A DNA stretch of 64,000 nt, taken from the NCBI RefSeq assembly GCF_002287075.1, contig NZ_NSKE01000004.1, forward strand, positions 248,001 to 312,000, read 5' to 3'. The stretch is from Fodinibius salipaludis (lineage in GTDB: Bacteria > Bacteroidota > Rhodothermia > Balneolales > Balneolaceae). Below the pieces are notes generated by a model that made no database searches, was not told where the DNA came from, and saw only the letters and a program-made list of their open reading frames with translations. A program made the translations under genes and the position numbers. Positions 52,700-62,420 of the stretch are shown here, one piece after another (positions within the stretch are counted from its first letter, which is position 1; the number at the start of each line of letters is the position of its first letter).

Positions 52700-53665
52700 T
52701 TACCCACCAATAAATCCGAGTACGGACTGCGGCCCGTTGTTAGCCTGTGCCAGCGAGGAGGTTGCCGTCTGTTGCAAGATCTGCAGTCTCACGGACTCAC
52801 TCTGGGCCTTCGCAAAGTCGGTGTCCACAATTCGAGACTTCGCCGACTCATTCGCACTAATCGACTCCGAGAGCGTCTGCTCGCGTACCGACAGCGACGA
52901 CTGAGTAATACCAATGTCATTCACGTTCTCCGACATCTTTGTAATTGCATCATCAACCTCAGTAATAAATGCTCGATAATCAGCAGAGTTCGCGGTTCCA
53001 GCTGCTGCAAAATCGAGTTCTCCTCCTTTATCTGCAGTTGCCGCCGAAACTGAAATATTTCCTCCAGCAGTACCTAACGTATTATCTGCAGCAGTAGGAT
53101 CATCAGCAAACAACGTTGCTACATTTACCGCATTTAATTCTGCTTCAATTATATCAGAAGTTCGTTCACCAACTTGAAAGGTTAGCGTAGTAGATCCGGT
53201 TTTAATCGCTGTATCATCATCATTATTATCTCCGCTCAGCAGTGAATAATCTTGATAGACGGTTTGATCGGCGATATTATTGATGTCATCACCTAACGCT
53301 TTGAGCTGATCACCAATAAATGCTCGCTCATCATCACCAAGCGTATCGTTGGCTGCCTGCGTGGCCAAGCCTTTCATCTCCACCAGGTTATCCATGATGG
53401 AACCAAAGCTCGATTCGGCAATATTCAAAACCGACTTGGCATCACCCACGTTCTGCATCGCCTGGTTCAAGCCGCCGATACGACTGCGCAACTTCGTGGC
53501 AATCGAGAAGCCGGCCGAATCGTCTTCGGCGCGGTTAATCCGCTTACCCGTCGACATCTTCAGCTGGTTCTCGGCCATCTGCTTGTTAATCTTGTTCAGC
53601 GACAGCTGCGAGTCCAGCGACTGTATGTTTGTGTTTACCCTGTTTAAATCTCCAAAACTTGCCAT
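52700..53665 (-). CDS. fliC: Flagellin 2
   Basis: 321 aa, with the same N- and C-terminal ND0/ND1 blocks as the other three flagellins (MASFGDLNRVNTNIQSLDSQ at the start). The variable centre (about 150-245) is the most divergent of the four: GDNNDDDTAIKTGSTTLTFQ and AAGGNISVSAATADKGGELD are its own. It also differs by Asn for Asp in NIAESSFGSIMDN. It ends in GFIGG, one residue longer than its paralogues. A sigma-28-type promoter lies about 55 bp upstream. It may form a distinct filament segment. Confidence 0.95.
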   Translation of the reverse strand: MASFGDLNRVNTNIQSLDSQLSLNKINKQMAENQLKMSTGKRINRAEDDSAGFSIATKLRSRIGGLNQAMQNVGDAKSVLNIAESSFGSIMDNLVEMKGLATQAANDTLGDDERAFIGDQLKALGDDINNIADQTVYQDYSLLSGDNNDDDTAIKTGSTTLTFQVGERTSDIIEAELNAVNVATLFADDPTAADNTLGTAGGNISVSAATADKGGELDFAAAGTANSADYRAFITEVDDAITKMSENVNDIGITQSSLSVREQTLSESISANESAKSRIVDTDFAKAQSESVRLQILQQTATSSLAQANNGPQSVLGFIGG

Positions 53666-53715
53666 AATAGTCCTCTATCTTTTTGTAATATATGTTACTT
53701 CTTGTTAGCAATGAG

Positions 53716-53746
53716 GTTATCGGAACTCCACAGGACGACTTAAATA
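53716..53746 (-). promoter_or_regulatory. Sigma-28-type promoter of flagellin 2
   Basis: On the minus strand TTAAGTCG and TTCCGATAA boxes are separated as in the other flagellin promoters. Confidence 0.78.
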
Positions 53747-53860
53747 TTTTCCTGTAATAACCAGCTCATTTTTTTGAAGATTAGTACTGTTCTATACCCT
53801 TTGCTCCATCGCCAAATAGAGTTATCAATCCCCAACCCAACAATTTTTTTTCCAAAAATA

Positions 53861-53895
53861 AAAAAAAGCGATACCACTGCTTGTGGTATCGCTTT
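53861..53895 (-). terminator. Terminator of flagellin gene 3
   Basis: The same perfect 13-bp stem AAAGCGATACCAC / GTGGTATCGCTTT as after flagellin 1, with a T tract on the minus strand. Confidence 0.92.
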
Positions 53896-53925
53896 GCATG
53901 TATGATCCTATTGGGGTACTGGATA

Positions 53926-54906
53926 TTATCCAATAAATCCGAGAACCGACTGCGGGCCGTTGTTGGCCTGCGCCAGCGAGGAGGTCGCCGTCTGCTGCAA
54001 GATCTGCAGTCTCACGGACTCACTCTGGGCTTTCGCAAAGTCGGTATCCATAATACGGGACTTCGCCGACTCATTCGCACTGATCGACTCCGAGAGCGTC
54101 TGCTCACGTACCGACAGCGACGACTGCGTAATTCCGATGTCGTTTACGTTTTCCGACATCGTCGTAATCGCGCTGTCTACTGCTCCAATAAACGATCGGT
54201 AATCAGCAGAATTGGCCTCTGTATTACCACTCGCTCCGTTAAAAGTAAGAGATCCCCCTCCCCCGGCGGTAGCTTCTTCAGCAAAAATAGCTGAATTACC
54301 TGAGGTAATAGCACCTGCTGAAGTGTCTCCTAAACCTGTTGTTGCTGCACCACTTGAAAACAACTCCCCAACATTCACGGCATTCAAACTAGCTTCAATG
54401 GTATCAGATTCTCGTTCACCAACCTGAAAGGTAAGAGAAAGTGTTCCAGATAACGTCCCGGTAGTATCATCGCCATTCAACAGCTCATAATCCTGGTACA
54501 CCGTCTGGTCAGCTATTTTATTAATATCTTCTCCTAAAGCTTTAATCTGGTCGCCAATAAAAGAACGTTCATCTTCTCCCAACGTATCGTTGGCCGCCTG
54601 CGTAGCCAATCCTTTCATCTCTACCAGGTTATCCATGACCGTACCAAAGCTCGACTCGGCAATATCCAAGACCGACTTCGCATCGCCCACGTTCTGCATG
54701 GCCTGGTTGAGTCCGCCAATGCGGCTGCGCAACTTTGTGGCAATCGAAAAGCCCGCCGAATCGTCTTCGGCGCGGTTGATCCGCTTACCGGTTGACATCT
54801 TCAGCTGGTTCTCGGCCATCTGCTTGTTAATCTTGTTCAGCGACAGCTGCGAATCCAGCGACTGTATGTTGGTGTTTACTCTGTTTAAATCTCCGAAACT
54901 TGCCAT
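53926..54906 (-). CDS. fliC: Flagellin 3
   Basis: 326 aa, with the same conserved ends as its paralogues. The centre (about 155-245) is Gly/Ala/Thr-rich with SSGAATTGLGDTSAGAITSG and EEATAGGGGSLTFNGASG. Its first 110-150 codons and about 85 bp of leader are near-identical in DNA to those of flagellin 4, which suggests recent duplication or gene conversion. The start has an AGAGGAG ribosome-binding site 5-7 bp upstream. Confidence 0.95.
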   Translation of the reverse strand: MASFGDLNRVNTNIQSLDSQLSLNKINKQMAENQLKMSTGKRINRAEDDSAGFSIATKLRSRIGGLNQAMQNVGDAKSVLDIAESSFGTVMDNLVEMKGLATQAANDTLGEDERSFIGDQIKALGEDINKIADQTVYQDYELLNGDDTTGTLSGTLSLTFQVGERESDTIEASLNAVNVGELFSSGAATTGLGDTSAGAITSGNSAIFAEEATAGGGGSLTFNGASGNTEANSADYRSFIGAVDSAITTMSENVNDIGITQSSLSVREQTLSESISANESAKSRIMDTDFAKAQSESVRLQILQQTATSSLAQANNGPQSVLGFIG

Positions 54907-54960
54907 AAGGCTCCTCTGTTTTTGTTAGTAATAAATATGTTACTTCCTGATTGCACTGTG

Positions 54961-54990
54961 ATTATCGGAGCCCCTCAGGCCGACTTAAAT
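54961..54990 (-). promoter_or_regulatory. Sigma-28-type promoter of flagellin 3
   Basis: On the minus strand TTTAAGTCGG and CTCCGATAA boxes are seen. The sequence is the same as before flagellin 4. Confidence 0.8.
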
Positions 54991-55168
54991 ATTTTTTTTA
55001 AAAGTTACTGTATTCTATCTTATCTATATAACCTGATAGGAGGTCTTCTTGTGTACCAAGTGAGAATACATAACCGACCATTTTCCTATAATTAGGGTAT
55101 CAAAAAAAATTCATACAATAATCTATAGTCTTTTTTGCTATAACCACTTCTATTATCTTCCCAAATAA

Positions 55169-55204
55169 GAAAAGCGATACCACCGTAAAGTGATATCGCT
55201 TTGT
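55169..55204 (-). terminator. Terminator of flagellin gene 4
   Basis: Stem AAAGCGATA with TATCGCTTT plus an inner CAC/GTG, less perfect than the terminators of genes 1 and 3 but in the same place relative to the coding end. Confidence 0.8.
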
Positions 55205-55234
55205 ATGTATGGTTTTCTATTGGGATACTGAATA

Positions 55235-56194
55235 TTATCCAATAAATCCAAGTACGGACTGCGGACCGTTGTTGGCCTGCGCCAGCGATGAGGTCGCCGT
55301 CTGCTGCAAGATCTGCAGTCTCACGGACTCACTCTGGGCTTTCGCAAAGTCGGTATCCATAATGCGGGACTTCGCCGACTCATTCGCACTGATCGACTCC
55401 GAGAGCGTCTGCTCGCGTACCGACAGCGACGACTGCGTAATTCCAATGTCGTTTACGTTTTCCGACATCGTCGTAATCGCACTATCGACTGAACTTATAA
55501 ATGAACGATAATCAGCAGAATTTGCATCTGTAGCAAAGGTTAAAGTACCTTGGCCTGATGTTGTTGCAGCTGAAGCATCAATAGCAGCACCACCAACACT
55601 TGCACCACCGGCCGTAGTACCTGCCCCAAGATCAGCATCACCACCACTGGCAAATAGTTCACCAACATTCACGGCAGTTAGATCTGCCTCAATGGTATCT
55701 GATTCTCGCTCTCCAACCTGAAACGTGAGTGATAAATCACCCGTCATACCAGCAGTACCACCATTCAACAGCTCATAATCCTGGTACACCGTCTGGTCAG
55801 CTATTTTATTAATATCTTCTCCCAGTGCTTTTAACTGGTCGCCAATAAAAGAACGTTCATCTTCTCCCAACGTATCGTTGGCCGCCTGCGTAGCTAATCC
55901 TTTCATCTCTACCAGGTTATCCATGACCGTACCAAAGCTCGACTCGGCAATATCCAAGACCGACTTCGCATCGCCCACGTTCTGCATGGCCTGGTTGAGT
56001 CCGCCAATGCGGCTGCGCAACTTTGTGGCAATCGAAAAGCCCGCCGAATCATCTTCGGCGCGGTTGATCCGTTTACCGGTTGACATCTTCAGCTGGTTCT
56101 CGGCCATCTGCTTGTTGATCTTGTTCAGCGACAGCTGCGAATCCAGCGACTGTATGTTGGTGTTTACTCTGTTTAAATCTCCGAAACTTGCCAT
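55235..56194 (-). CDS. fliC: Flagellin 4
   Basis: 319 aa. The N- and C-terminal filament core segments are conserved with the other three. The middle (about 155-240) has GGDADLGAGTTAGGASVGGA and SAATTSGQGTLTFATDANS. It is the first of the four in transcriptional direction. The upstream 80 bp and the 5' third of the gene are near-identical to flagellin 3. The large OGT-fusion gene follows upstream on the same strand, 870 bp away, consistent with glycosylation of these filament proteins. Confidence 0.95.
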   Translation of the reverse strand: MASFGDLNRVNTNIQSLDSQLSLNKINKQMAENQLKMSTGKRINRAEDDSAGFSIATKLRSRIGGLNQAMQNVGDAKSVLDIAESSFGTVMDNLVEMKGLATQAANDTLGEDERSFIGDQLKALGEDINKIADQTVYQDYELLNGGTAGMTGDLSLTFQVGERESDTIEADLTAVNVGELFASGGDADLGAGTTAGGASVGGAAIDASAATTSGQGTLTFATDANSADYRSFISSVDSAITTMSENVNDIGITQSSLSVREQTLSESISANESAKSRIMDTDFAKAQSESVRLQILQQTATSSLAQANNGPQSVLGFIG

Positions 56195-56248
56195 AAGGCT
56201 CCTCTGTTTTTGTTAGTAATAAATATGTTACTTCCTGATTGCACTGTG

Positions 56249-56279
56249 ATTATCGGAGCCCCTCAGGCCGACTTAAATA
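56249..56279 (-). promoter_or_regulatory. Sigma-28-type promoter of flagellin 4
   Basis: On the minus strand TTTAAGTCGG and CTCCGATAA boxes are seen, as for the other flagellins. Confidence 0.8.
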
Positions 56280-57064
56280 TTTTTCGCAGTAGTGGTATTA
56301 ATAATAGACAAAAAGTGTAATAAAGCGATACACCTACCTGATAGTTATCTGTGTTCAATATAATTCTTGATTGTTTTTACCAGCTTTTTAGAAGAGCATC
56401 AATGACCAGAGCTCATATTTTTCTATGGATTGTCATTTTCCACCTTAAAGACATAGCAGTCTCTGGCACTATCATTTAAAAAAGTAGAAGAGTTAATTTA
56501 AGTTTCAACATCGCTATTATACAAGAAATCAATATCCCATTCTTTTCGAAGCCATTTAAATTACTATGATGATTTTGTAGACGAATAGCTTTATATCTAC
56601 ATGTAATTTTGACTTGGATGTAAAAGAGGCCTTTACATGTCGTAATAACCTCCAATCAGATAAAAAACCGATCTCTCCTATTTGGATAAAGATGATGCTT
56701 ATCTTTTCCAAGAAAGCCCTTTACTGAACTTAAAGAAATGAATTACTCTTTTTATCAGACTTATTTAAATTGTTAGCATTCATCCTCATCTTCTTACACA
56801 ACATTTCACAAGAATCCATCTCTGGCTAGTATTCCAGAACTTACGTTGTTTATTGCCGCCTCTCTTTATTTACCCCTTAAACTGCCTTGGCCAATCTTCA
56901 GCCTTACTTTTAGTAGCATAAAAGAAAAGTACTCATTTTTCTTTCTCTCGGCTATAAAAATCCCTGTTAACACAACTTTTTTTTATTATTAAAATAGGTG
57001 TTCTAAATAGACGTCGCCCCTTTTTTGGGAGATCCAATATGCAAGTGTAGCGTTTTCAAAATAC
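56280..57064. other. 785-bp AT-rich gap without a gene
   Basis: Only frames shorter than about 30 codons are present on either strand and none looks protein-like. No repeat seen elsewhere in the window is recognised. The region separates the end of the OGT-fusion gene from flagellin 4. It has no strong terminator-like hairpin for the big gene that I can see. Confidence 0.6.
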
Positions 57065-60000
57065 TTATCGCAAAATATGTTTGTTGATGTACTTAACAGT
57101 ACCAACTCCATTTACTTTTGCCACTTCAGTAGAATAGATGCAAAAATCATGTAAGAGAGCATCTATTTCCCTTCGATCTTCCTCAGTATGATATTCAAGC
57201 ATTATAACCTTTGTCTTATCAAGCAGTTTTTTCATCCCTTTTAGAATTGGAATCTCTGCCCCTTCTGTATCGATTTTCAACACATCAATGGCCTCTATTC
57301 CTTTTTCTTTTAAAGCCCTTCCCGCATTTTTTACTTCAACGGTAACCTCTTTAGCACCTTTTACCTTTTGTGAAGTAGTGCTTTGCCCGGTGTTTACAGG
57401 GTGTTGCAACAGGGTCAACTCTCCATCATCTTCGCCTAGTGCAATAAACTCTTTCTCAACATTTTCAATGTCTTTGGTATTAAATTTCAACAATTGAACA
57501 ACCTGCGGATTCGGTTCAAAGCAATATATCATCGCATTCGAGTTCCAGTGTCTGGCATACATAGCAAATGTGCCAATATTTGCTCCTATATCTACAATTA
57601 CTCCATCATTTTTTATTTTGAAATTCTTGGGAAGAGCATATTCATGATCTAAAACAATATTTTTGAGACGGAACAGCTCTCTTTTAGGAATATCAAAATA
57701 ATACGGGTTTCCATTTGATAGATAATGGAGATTAATTTTCGTTCGGATTACTTGGGATGGGGTTTCATTATATTCTGAAACCTCACCGACCAAGCTAATT
57801 GATTGTGCACTTTCTCTATCATTCTTTTTGTAATTATTTTCATTTTTATAAGCGCTATCTCTCGAGATTAAATTTTTATTTTCTTTTTGGGCCTTACTTG
57901 CTAATTCTGCTAGCTTTTCCACATAGCTTGATGCCTCCGGATTTCCCCTCAATGCCTCCAACATTTTTCTACTCTTCTCATCAATGAGATACATCGTGGG
58001 ATTTTGTAGTATAATCCAAGCCTCAACAATTCGAACAGTCAACCACTTTGAAAAATCCGTTTCAATATCAGTTTCATCCTGCTCGGTAAGGGGCAAAAGA
58101 AAAGGCAGTTCAACCGAAAATGTACCACCAGAATTCATTGTCTCCATTAACTCTTTTACCATTTCCAAGGCCTGCTTACGTTTACCCAAATGATTCATTA
58201 CGCGCACGTAAGTCATTGCCGTAGCAATACTAGCATTTCCACTATTAAATAGTGCAATTAACTTTTGAGCTGCCTCAAGCAACAAAGCTCCTTTACGGGA
58301 TCGGGCCTGGGGATTATCATTACAAACAGATATTTCTTCTGCAGCACAAGTCAAGCTCAATGCCTGCAGATATTCGTCAAAAATACCTTCATCAATATCT
58401 TCCTTCCATTTATTTAGCTGCTTCTTTGCCCACGGCATTTTCTCTAAATACCTTTCCCACATGTACAAATCCGTGTCCCCAACATCAACACTTTCATCAA
58501 AAATCCATCCACTTTCTTTAAACTCTTGTATCCTACTTTCGTGAATAGCAATCACATTCATTAAATGGGGATCAACTTCCACTTCGGAATCATGGGCGAC
58601 CAATACTCCGAGTTGCGGGATATATTCAAATAACCGATAATTAATCTTCTGCAATGAATTTCGGAGCATCGGCAAACTATTATTCTTTTCACCAATAGAG
58701 ACAAGAATAACTGGTAACAATTGATCAATAACTTCTTTAGCCCCTTCTAAAACCTTTGACTCCATACCATTAGCATCAACTTTAAGCAAGTTTAGTTGCG
58801 GCTGGCCGGCGAAGTTCCACCAAGCGTCGAGAGTGGTAAGTAATACTTTCTCCTTCCCTTCTTCTGAAATTGTATTAAGTTCTGGCGTTTCAGCTTGAAT
58901 CAGTGCTGATTTACCAATTTCATCTGACAATCCACGTCCAATTATCTCCAGCTGATTAAAACTGTTTTTAGTCTTGCTTTTTTCAAGATATGAGCGATTT
59001 TCAGCAGAAGGCTCAAATGCAAATACATTTCCTTCCCGTCCAACCTTTTTTGCCATCGGCAAGGCATAGGCACCAAAAGAGGCTCCCACATCCACCACCT
59101 GCATGTCAGACTTCAAATAATCACGAACAAAATCCAGTTCGGGCTCAAACCACTGCCCCTGCTCAAGCATTACATATGTAGTTAGCACATCTAAATCTGG
59201 AGGCGTACAAATAGTCACATCATCCTTTGTATCTATATAATAGTCATTTTTGTTAAGGAGCGATTTTTCTGAATGACCACTTGTCTTCTGCTTTTTAGCA
59301 TGAGTTCCATTTTCATTTGTTACCAACTTCTCTGTATCAATCGCCGGCTGTTTCATCATATTATTCTTGTCAGTTTTCTTACTTCCTTCTGTTTTATTTT
59401 CTTCCTTAATTGTGATTAGCGAAGTTCTATCCGGTCCATCTGTCAACTCCTGGATTTGTTCTTGTGGTAGATTGTCAACCCGAATATGGTCTTTCCACTC
59501 TGCCTCATCATTTTGATAACCTTCTACTCGCTGCCTCCACATTTCGCGAAAGGCTATCGACAGATGAGCACCAAAACGTTTACTATCACAAACAGCCGAA
59601 TTGCATAACTTTCCACGCAATATTGACCGCCATTCCTGCAGCGCATCCCAGTCATTCGCCAAAGCAACCGTTCTCTCGGTATATTCTTTCCAACTATCTG
59701 TGACCCACTGTTCTAATCCTGCATTCATCAGATGGGTTGTTGAATGGCGTCCTGCAAAGGTAGGTCCGGGCATGGTAATAACAGGCACTCCCATATAAAG
59801 AGCTTCGCAAGTAGTTAGGCCTCCTGAATACGGCCAGGGATCTAAGGCAATATCGACCTTATTATATGCATCCAAGTGATCGTCATGAGAAGTATGTCCC
59901 TCAAATTCTACCCGATCTTCAGCAATATCCTCCTCTTTCATCACTTCCAGGATTTGCTTTCGGAATGAAGCTGTATCATACTGCTTACTCTTCAGGCATA

Positions 60001-61585
60001 GCTTACTATCTGGAACCTGACGCATTATTTGCGCCCATTTTCTCAAAACTACATCATTTACTTTGGTGGGATTATTAAAACACCCAAACGTTATATATCC
60101 ATTCTCTTTTGCAGGAAGAGATTGTACATCCGGAGCATAGGCCGGGGGCACAAATGAAATATAGTCATCAGGCATTCTTACCAGCTTTTCTGTATAAAAC
60201 TCTTCTTCTCCTGCCGGACTTTCATATTCGTCAGTAATCAAGTAGTCAAATGCTTCGAGACCTGTAGTGTTAAATAGTCCACCCACCCATTTCACGATCA
60301 CTGGGGCCGGCTCATTAGCCATTACCTCCATACAGTTATCAGCGGCATGCCCAGACAGGTCCACTACAATATCCAGTTCATCATCACGAATAATATTTTC
60401 AATTACATCAGCATTATACCCTACAACCGACCGCCACGTATTTATATTTTCATGAATACGGCGGGTAACAAAATCGAACTTATTGTTAGTCGTATAGCAG
60501 TAGATTTCAAAATCTTTCTCAGGCAGTTGCTCTAAGGCACCGGCAATCATCCAGCCTACCGGATGACGACGAAATCCTCCTGATAAAAACCCTACTTTTA
60601 ACTTTTTATTGGGATCGGCATCAGATGGTCTTGGACGCCCTTCCGTATTCCGGGGAACAAATGTTTTTCCAAGCCTCAAATGTTCCTCATATATATGCTC
60701 TTTACCATTTCGAGGATTATAATGCAATCCCATCAGATAATTTGAAATTGCATTGCGAGGGTCTTGCATATCTTCAATAGCACGTCGGTAATTCTTTTCG
60801 GATTGGTCAAACCGACTTACCTCTTGCAAACATAAGGCGTAGTTTACGCGAAGAGCTCCGCTATGAGGATGCTTGTTCAATAACTTTTCATATAACTCAA
60901 TAGCATCATCATACTTACCACGTGATTTATAAATTTCGGCTTTGCTTACCCTGATTGAGGTTCGAGCTCCATGCATCTTCTCAGCTTGATCCAGATTTTC
61001 AATAGCTTCATCCAGATTTCCTTTATTCTTATAAAGATCTGCCTTTTCAAGCATCGCTCGAATATGAGTTTCATCTATCTTCAAGGTGATATCAAATAAT
61101 TTCATGGCCTGATCCAAATCACCCTGATCGCGGTAAATTTCACCTATCCGAAAAGCCACCCCTGCATTTGTGGCGTCAATCTGATTCGCTTTTTGGTAAC
61201 ATTCCAACGCCTTGTCCAGCTTGGCCTGCGCTCGATAAATGGAGCCCAAATTCAGCCAAGCTTTAAAAAAACCCTCTTTTCGGGCCACCGCCTCTCTTCC
61301 ATATTTTTCAGCCTCATCAAACCGTGCCAGATTATAATAGTTAATAGAAAGCATATGATGAGTTTCCGGCTCCTTAGAACCATATTTCACTGACTTTTCG
61401 AGATAACCGGCCGAAGCCTCATGTTCACCTTTTAGCGATAAAGCAATCCCCATCATATGATAAGGTACCCACTTAAACTGTTGTTGTATTTCCCTACTTT
61501 CTAATGTGGGCTTCAATTCGGCAATAGCTTGGTTGGGCTTTTTCCACTCTAAATATTTTTGGGCTTGCTTGATCTTATTCTGCAC
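57065..61585 (-). CDS. TPR - O-GlcNAc-transferase-like (GT41) - FkbM methyltransferase - FkbM methyltransferase fusion
   Basis: A 1506-aa multidomain protein. Residues 1-300 are about eight TPR repeats (for example AWLNLGSIYRAQAKLDKALE). Residues 328-690 are a GT41/SPINDLY-type glycosyltransferase: KVGFLSGGFRRHPVGWM, DIVVDLSGHAADN, TFGCFNNPTKVND and ALDPWPYSGGLTTCEALYMG (about 579). A linker rich in Lys/Asn/Thr follows. Residues about 800-1010 form an FkbM-type methyltransferase (VDVGASFGAYALP, about 828), and residues 1290-1500 a second one (VDIGANIGTFAMYAR, about 1330, and VLKIDTEGAEIPILKG). The neighbours are four flagellins and fliS-fliD, so O-glycosylation of flagellin followed by glycan O-methylation is the likely role. 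Confidence 0.88.
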   Translation of the reverse strand: MQNKIKQAQKYLEWKKPNQAIAELKPTLESREIQQQFKWVPYHMMGIALSLKGEHEASAGYLEKSVKYGSKEPETHHMLSINYYNLARFDEAEKYGREAVARKEGFFKAWLNLGSIYRAQAKLDKALECYQKANQIDATNAGVAFRIGEIYRDQGDLDQAMKLFDITLKIDETHIRAMLEKADLYKNKGNLDEAIENLDQAEKMHGARTSIRVSKAEIYKSRGKYDDAIELYEKLLNKHPHSGALRVNYALCLQEVSRFDQSEKNYRRAIEDMQDPRNAISNYLMGLHYNPRNGKEHIYEEHLRLGKTFVPRNTEGRPRPSDADPNKKLKVGFLSGGFRRHPVGWMIAGALEQLPEKDFEIYCYTTNNKFDFVTRRIHENINTWRSVVGYNADVIENIIRDDELDIVVDLSGHAADNCMEVMANEPAPVIVKWVGGLFNTTGLEAFDYLITDEYESPAGEEEFYTEKLVRMPDDYISFVPPAYAPDVQSLPAKENGYITFGCFNNPTKVNDVVLRKWAQIMRQVPDSKLCLKSKQYDTASFRKQILEVMKEEDIAEDRVEFEGHTSHDDHLDAYNKVDIALDPWPYSGGLTTCEALYMGVPVITMPGPTFAGRHSTTHLMNAGLEQWVTDSWKEYTERTVALANDWDALQEWRSILRGKLCNSAVCDSKRFGAHLSIAFREMWRQRVEGYQNDEAEWKDHIRVDNLPQEQIQELTDGPDRTSLITIKEENKTEGSKKTDKNNMMKQPAIDTEKLVTNENGTHAKKQKTSGHSEKSLLNKNDYYIDTKDDVTICTPPDLDVLTTYVMLEQGQWFEPELDFVRDYLKSDMQVVDVGASFGAYALPMAKKVGREGNVFAFEPSAENRSYLEKSKTKNSFNQLEIIGRGLSDEIGKSALIQAETPELNTISEEGKEKVLLTTLDAWWNFAGQPQLNLLKVDANGMESKVLEGAKEVIDQLLPVILVSIGEKNNSLPMLRNSLQKINYRLFEYIPQLGVLVAHDSEVEVDPHLMNVIAIHESRIQEFKESGWIFDESVDVGDTDLYMWERYLEKMPWAKKQLNKWKEDIDEGIFDEYLQALSLTCAAEEISVCNDNPQARSRKGALLLEAAQKLIALFNSGNASIATAMTYVRVMNHLGKRKQALEMVKELMETMNSGGTFSVELPFLLPLTEQDETDIETDFSKWLTVRIVEAWIILQNPTMYLIDEKSRKMLEALRGNPEASSYVEKLAELASKAQKENKNLISRDSAYKNENNYKKNDRESAQSISLVGEVSEYNETPSQVIRTKINLHYLSNGNPYYFDIPKRELFRLKNIVLDHEYALPKNFKIKNDGVIVDIGANIGTFAMYARHWNSNAMIYCFEPNPQVVQLLKFNTKDIENVEKEFIALGEDDGELTLLQHPVNTGQSTTSQKVKGAKEVTVEVKNAGRALKEKGIEAIDVLKIDTEGAEIPILKGMKKLLDKTKVIMLEYHTEEDRREIDALLHDFCIYSTEVAKVNGVGTVKYINKHILR

Positions 61586-62081
61586 AATCTAAAGTATTTC
61601 GTTAATTTTGGTAGTGTACTACACCAGATGTGTTCACAAATAAAATGCCAAGGTCCTCATCGCCTCTGCCGCGCTTATATGGTATATAAATAGGGTATTC
61701 GCTTCCTGGTAGCGGAACTTTTTTCTTCAAAGGGGAATATTACGTTAGAGAACAGAACAACCTTTAAAAAAATGGTGCCAACAGTTGTACTTATGCTTAT
61801 GCCGACAAATTATTCAACCGTGAGCATCAGAGGCCTCTAATGCTTCAAAGTTGCGAAATAATCCGATCATCACCGGACCAAAAGTGGTTCTGATACTCAT
61901 AACTAAGAGGTAACTCAAAGTAGATCCAAAGAAACAATGTGCTGGCATATTATTTGCATATTTAGTAGCAAACGAGGTCGTATAGATTAGAGAGTTCTAA
62001 TCCATAAAGGCTTAAGTTTTTACAGACTCAGTCGATAATGACTGGTACCTAAGACAAAAATAATATCGAAATTTAAGTACC
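61586..62081 (+). promoter_or_regulatory. Divergent intergenic region; sigma-28-type promoter for fliS-fliD
   Basis: At 62012-62038 TTAAGTTTT and GTCGATAA form a sigma-28-like promoter about 45 bp before the fliS start. The rest of the 496-bp gap holds no gene and no repeat seen elsewhere in the window. Any promoter for the OGT-fusion gene would lie at its left end. Confidence 0.7.
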
Positions 62082-62402
62082 ATGCAGAATCCACAACAGG
62101 TTTATCAGCAACAAGCGATCATGAACGCATCGCCCCTACAGCTGGTCGTAAAATTATATGACTTGCTACTGCAGGCAACCTATCGAAAAGATCAAAATAG
62201 GGTGCGTGACGTACTAAACACCCTGACGGAAAGCCTGAACTTTGATCACGAACCTGCTGAGGAACTTTTCCAACTTTATCAATATTGCCAGGATTTAGCA
62301 CGTGATGAAAATTATGAGGAGATCCGGGAAATTCTTGAACCACTGAGAGATGCTTGGGAACAAGCCTCAAAAGGGCAAACAGAAGAACAAGCAGCTGATT
62401 AA
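62082..62402 (+). CDS. fliS: Flagellar export chaperone FliS-like protein
   Basis: A 106-aa all-helical protein. The start MQNPQQVYQQQAIMNASPLQ, followed by VVKLYDLLLQAT, matches the FliS N-terminus (Y-x2-x6-A-S-P-x2-L-V-x-x-L-Y-D). FliS binds newly made flagellin in the cytosol and delivers it to the export gate. The acidic C-terminal helix (WEQASKGQTEEQAAD) is typical. It is first in an operon with fliD (18 bp gap) and lies behind a sigma-28-type promoter. Confidence 0.88.
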   Translation: MQNPQQVYQQQAIMNASPLQLVVKLYDLLLQATYRKDQNRVRDVLNTLTESLNFDHEPAEELFQLYQYCQDLARDENYEEIREILEPLRDAWEQASKGQTEEQAAD

Positions 62403-62420
62403 ACAACTAAAGATGATATC

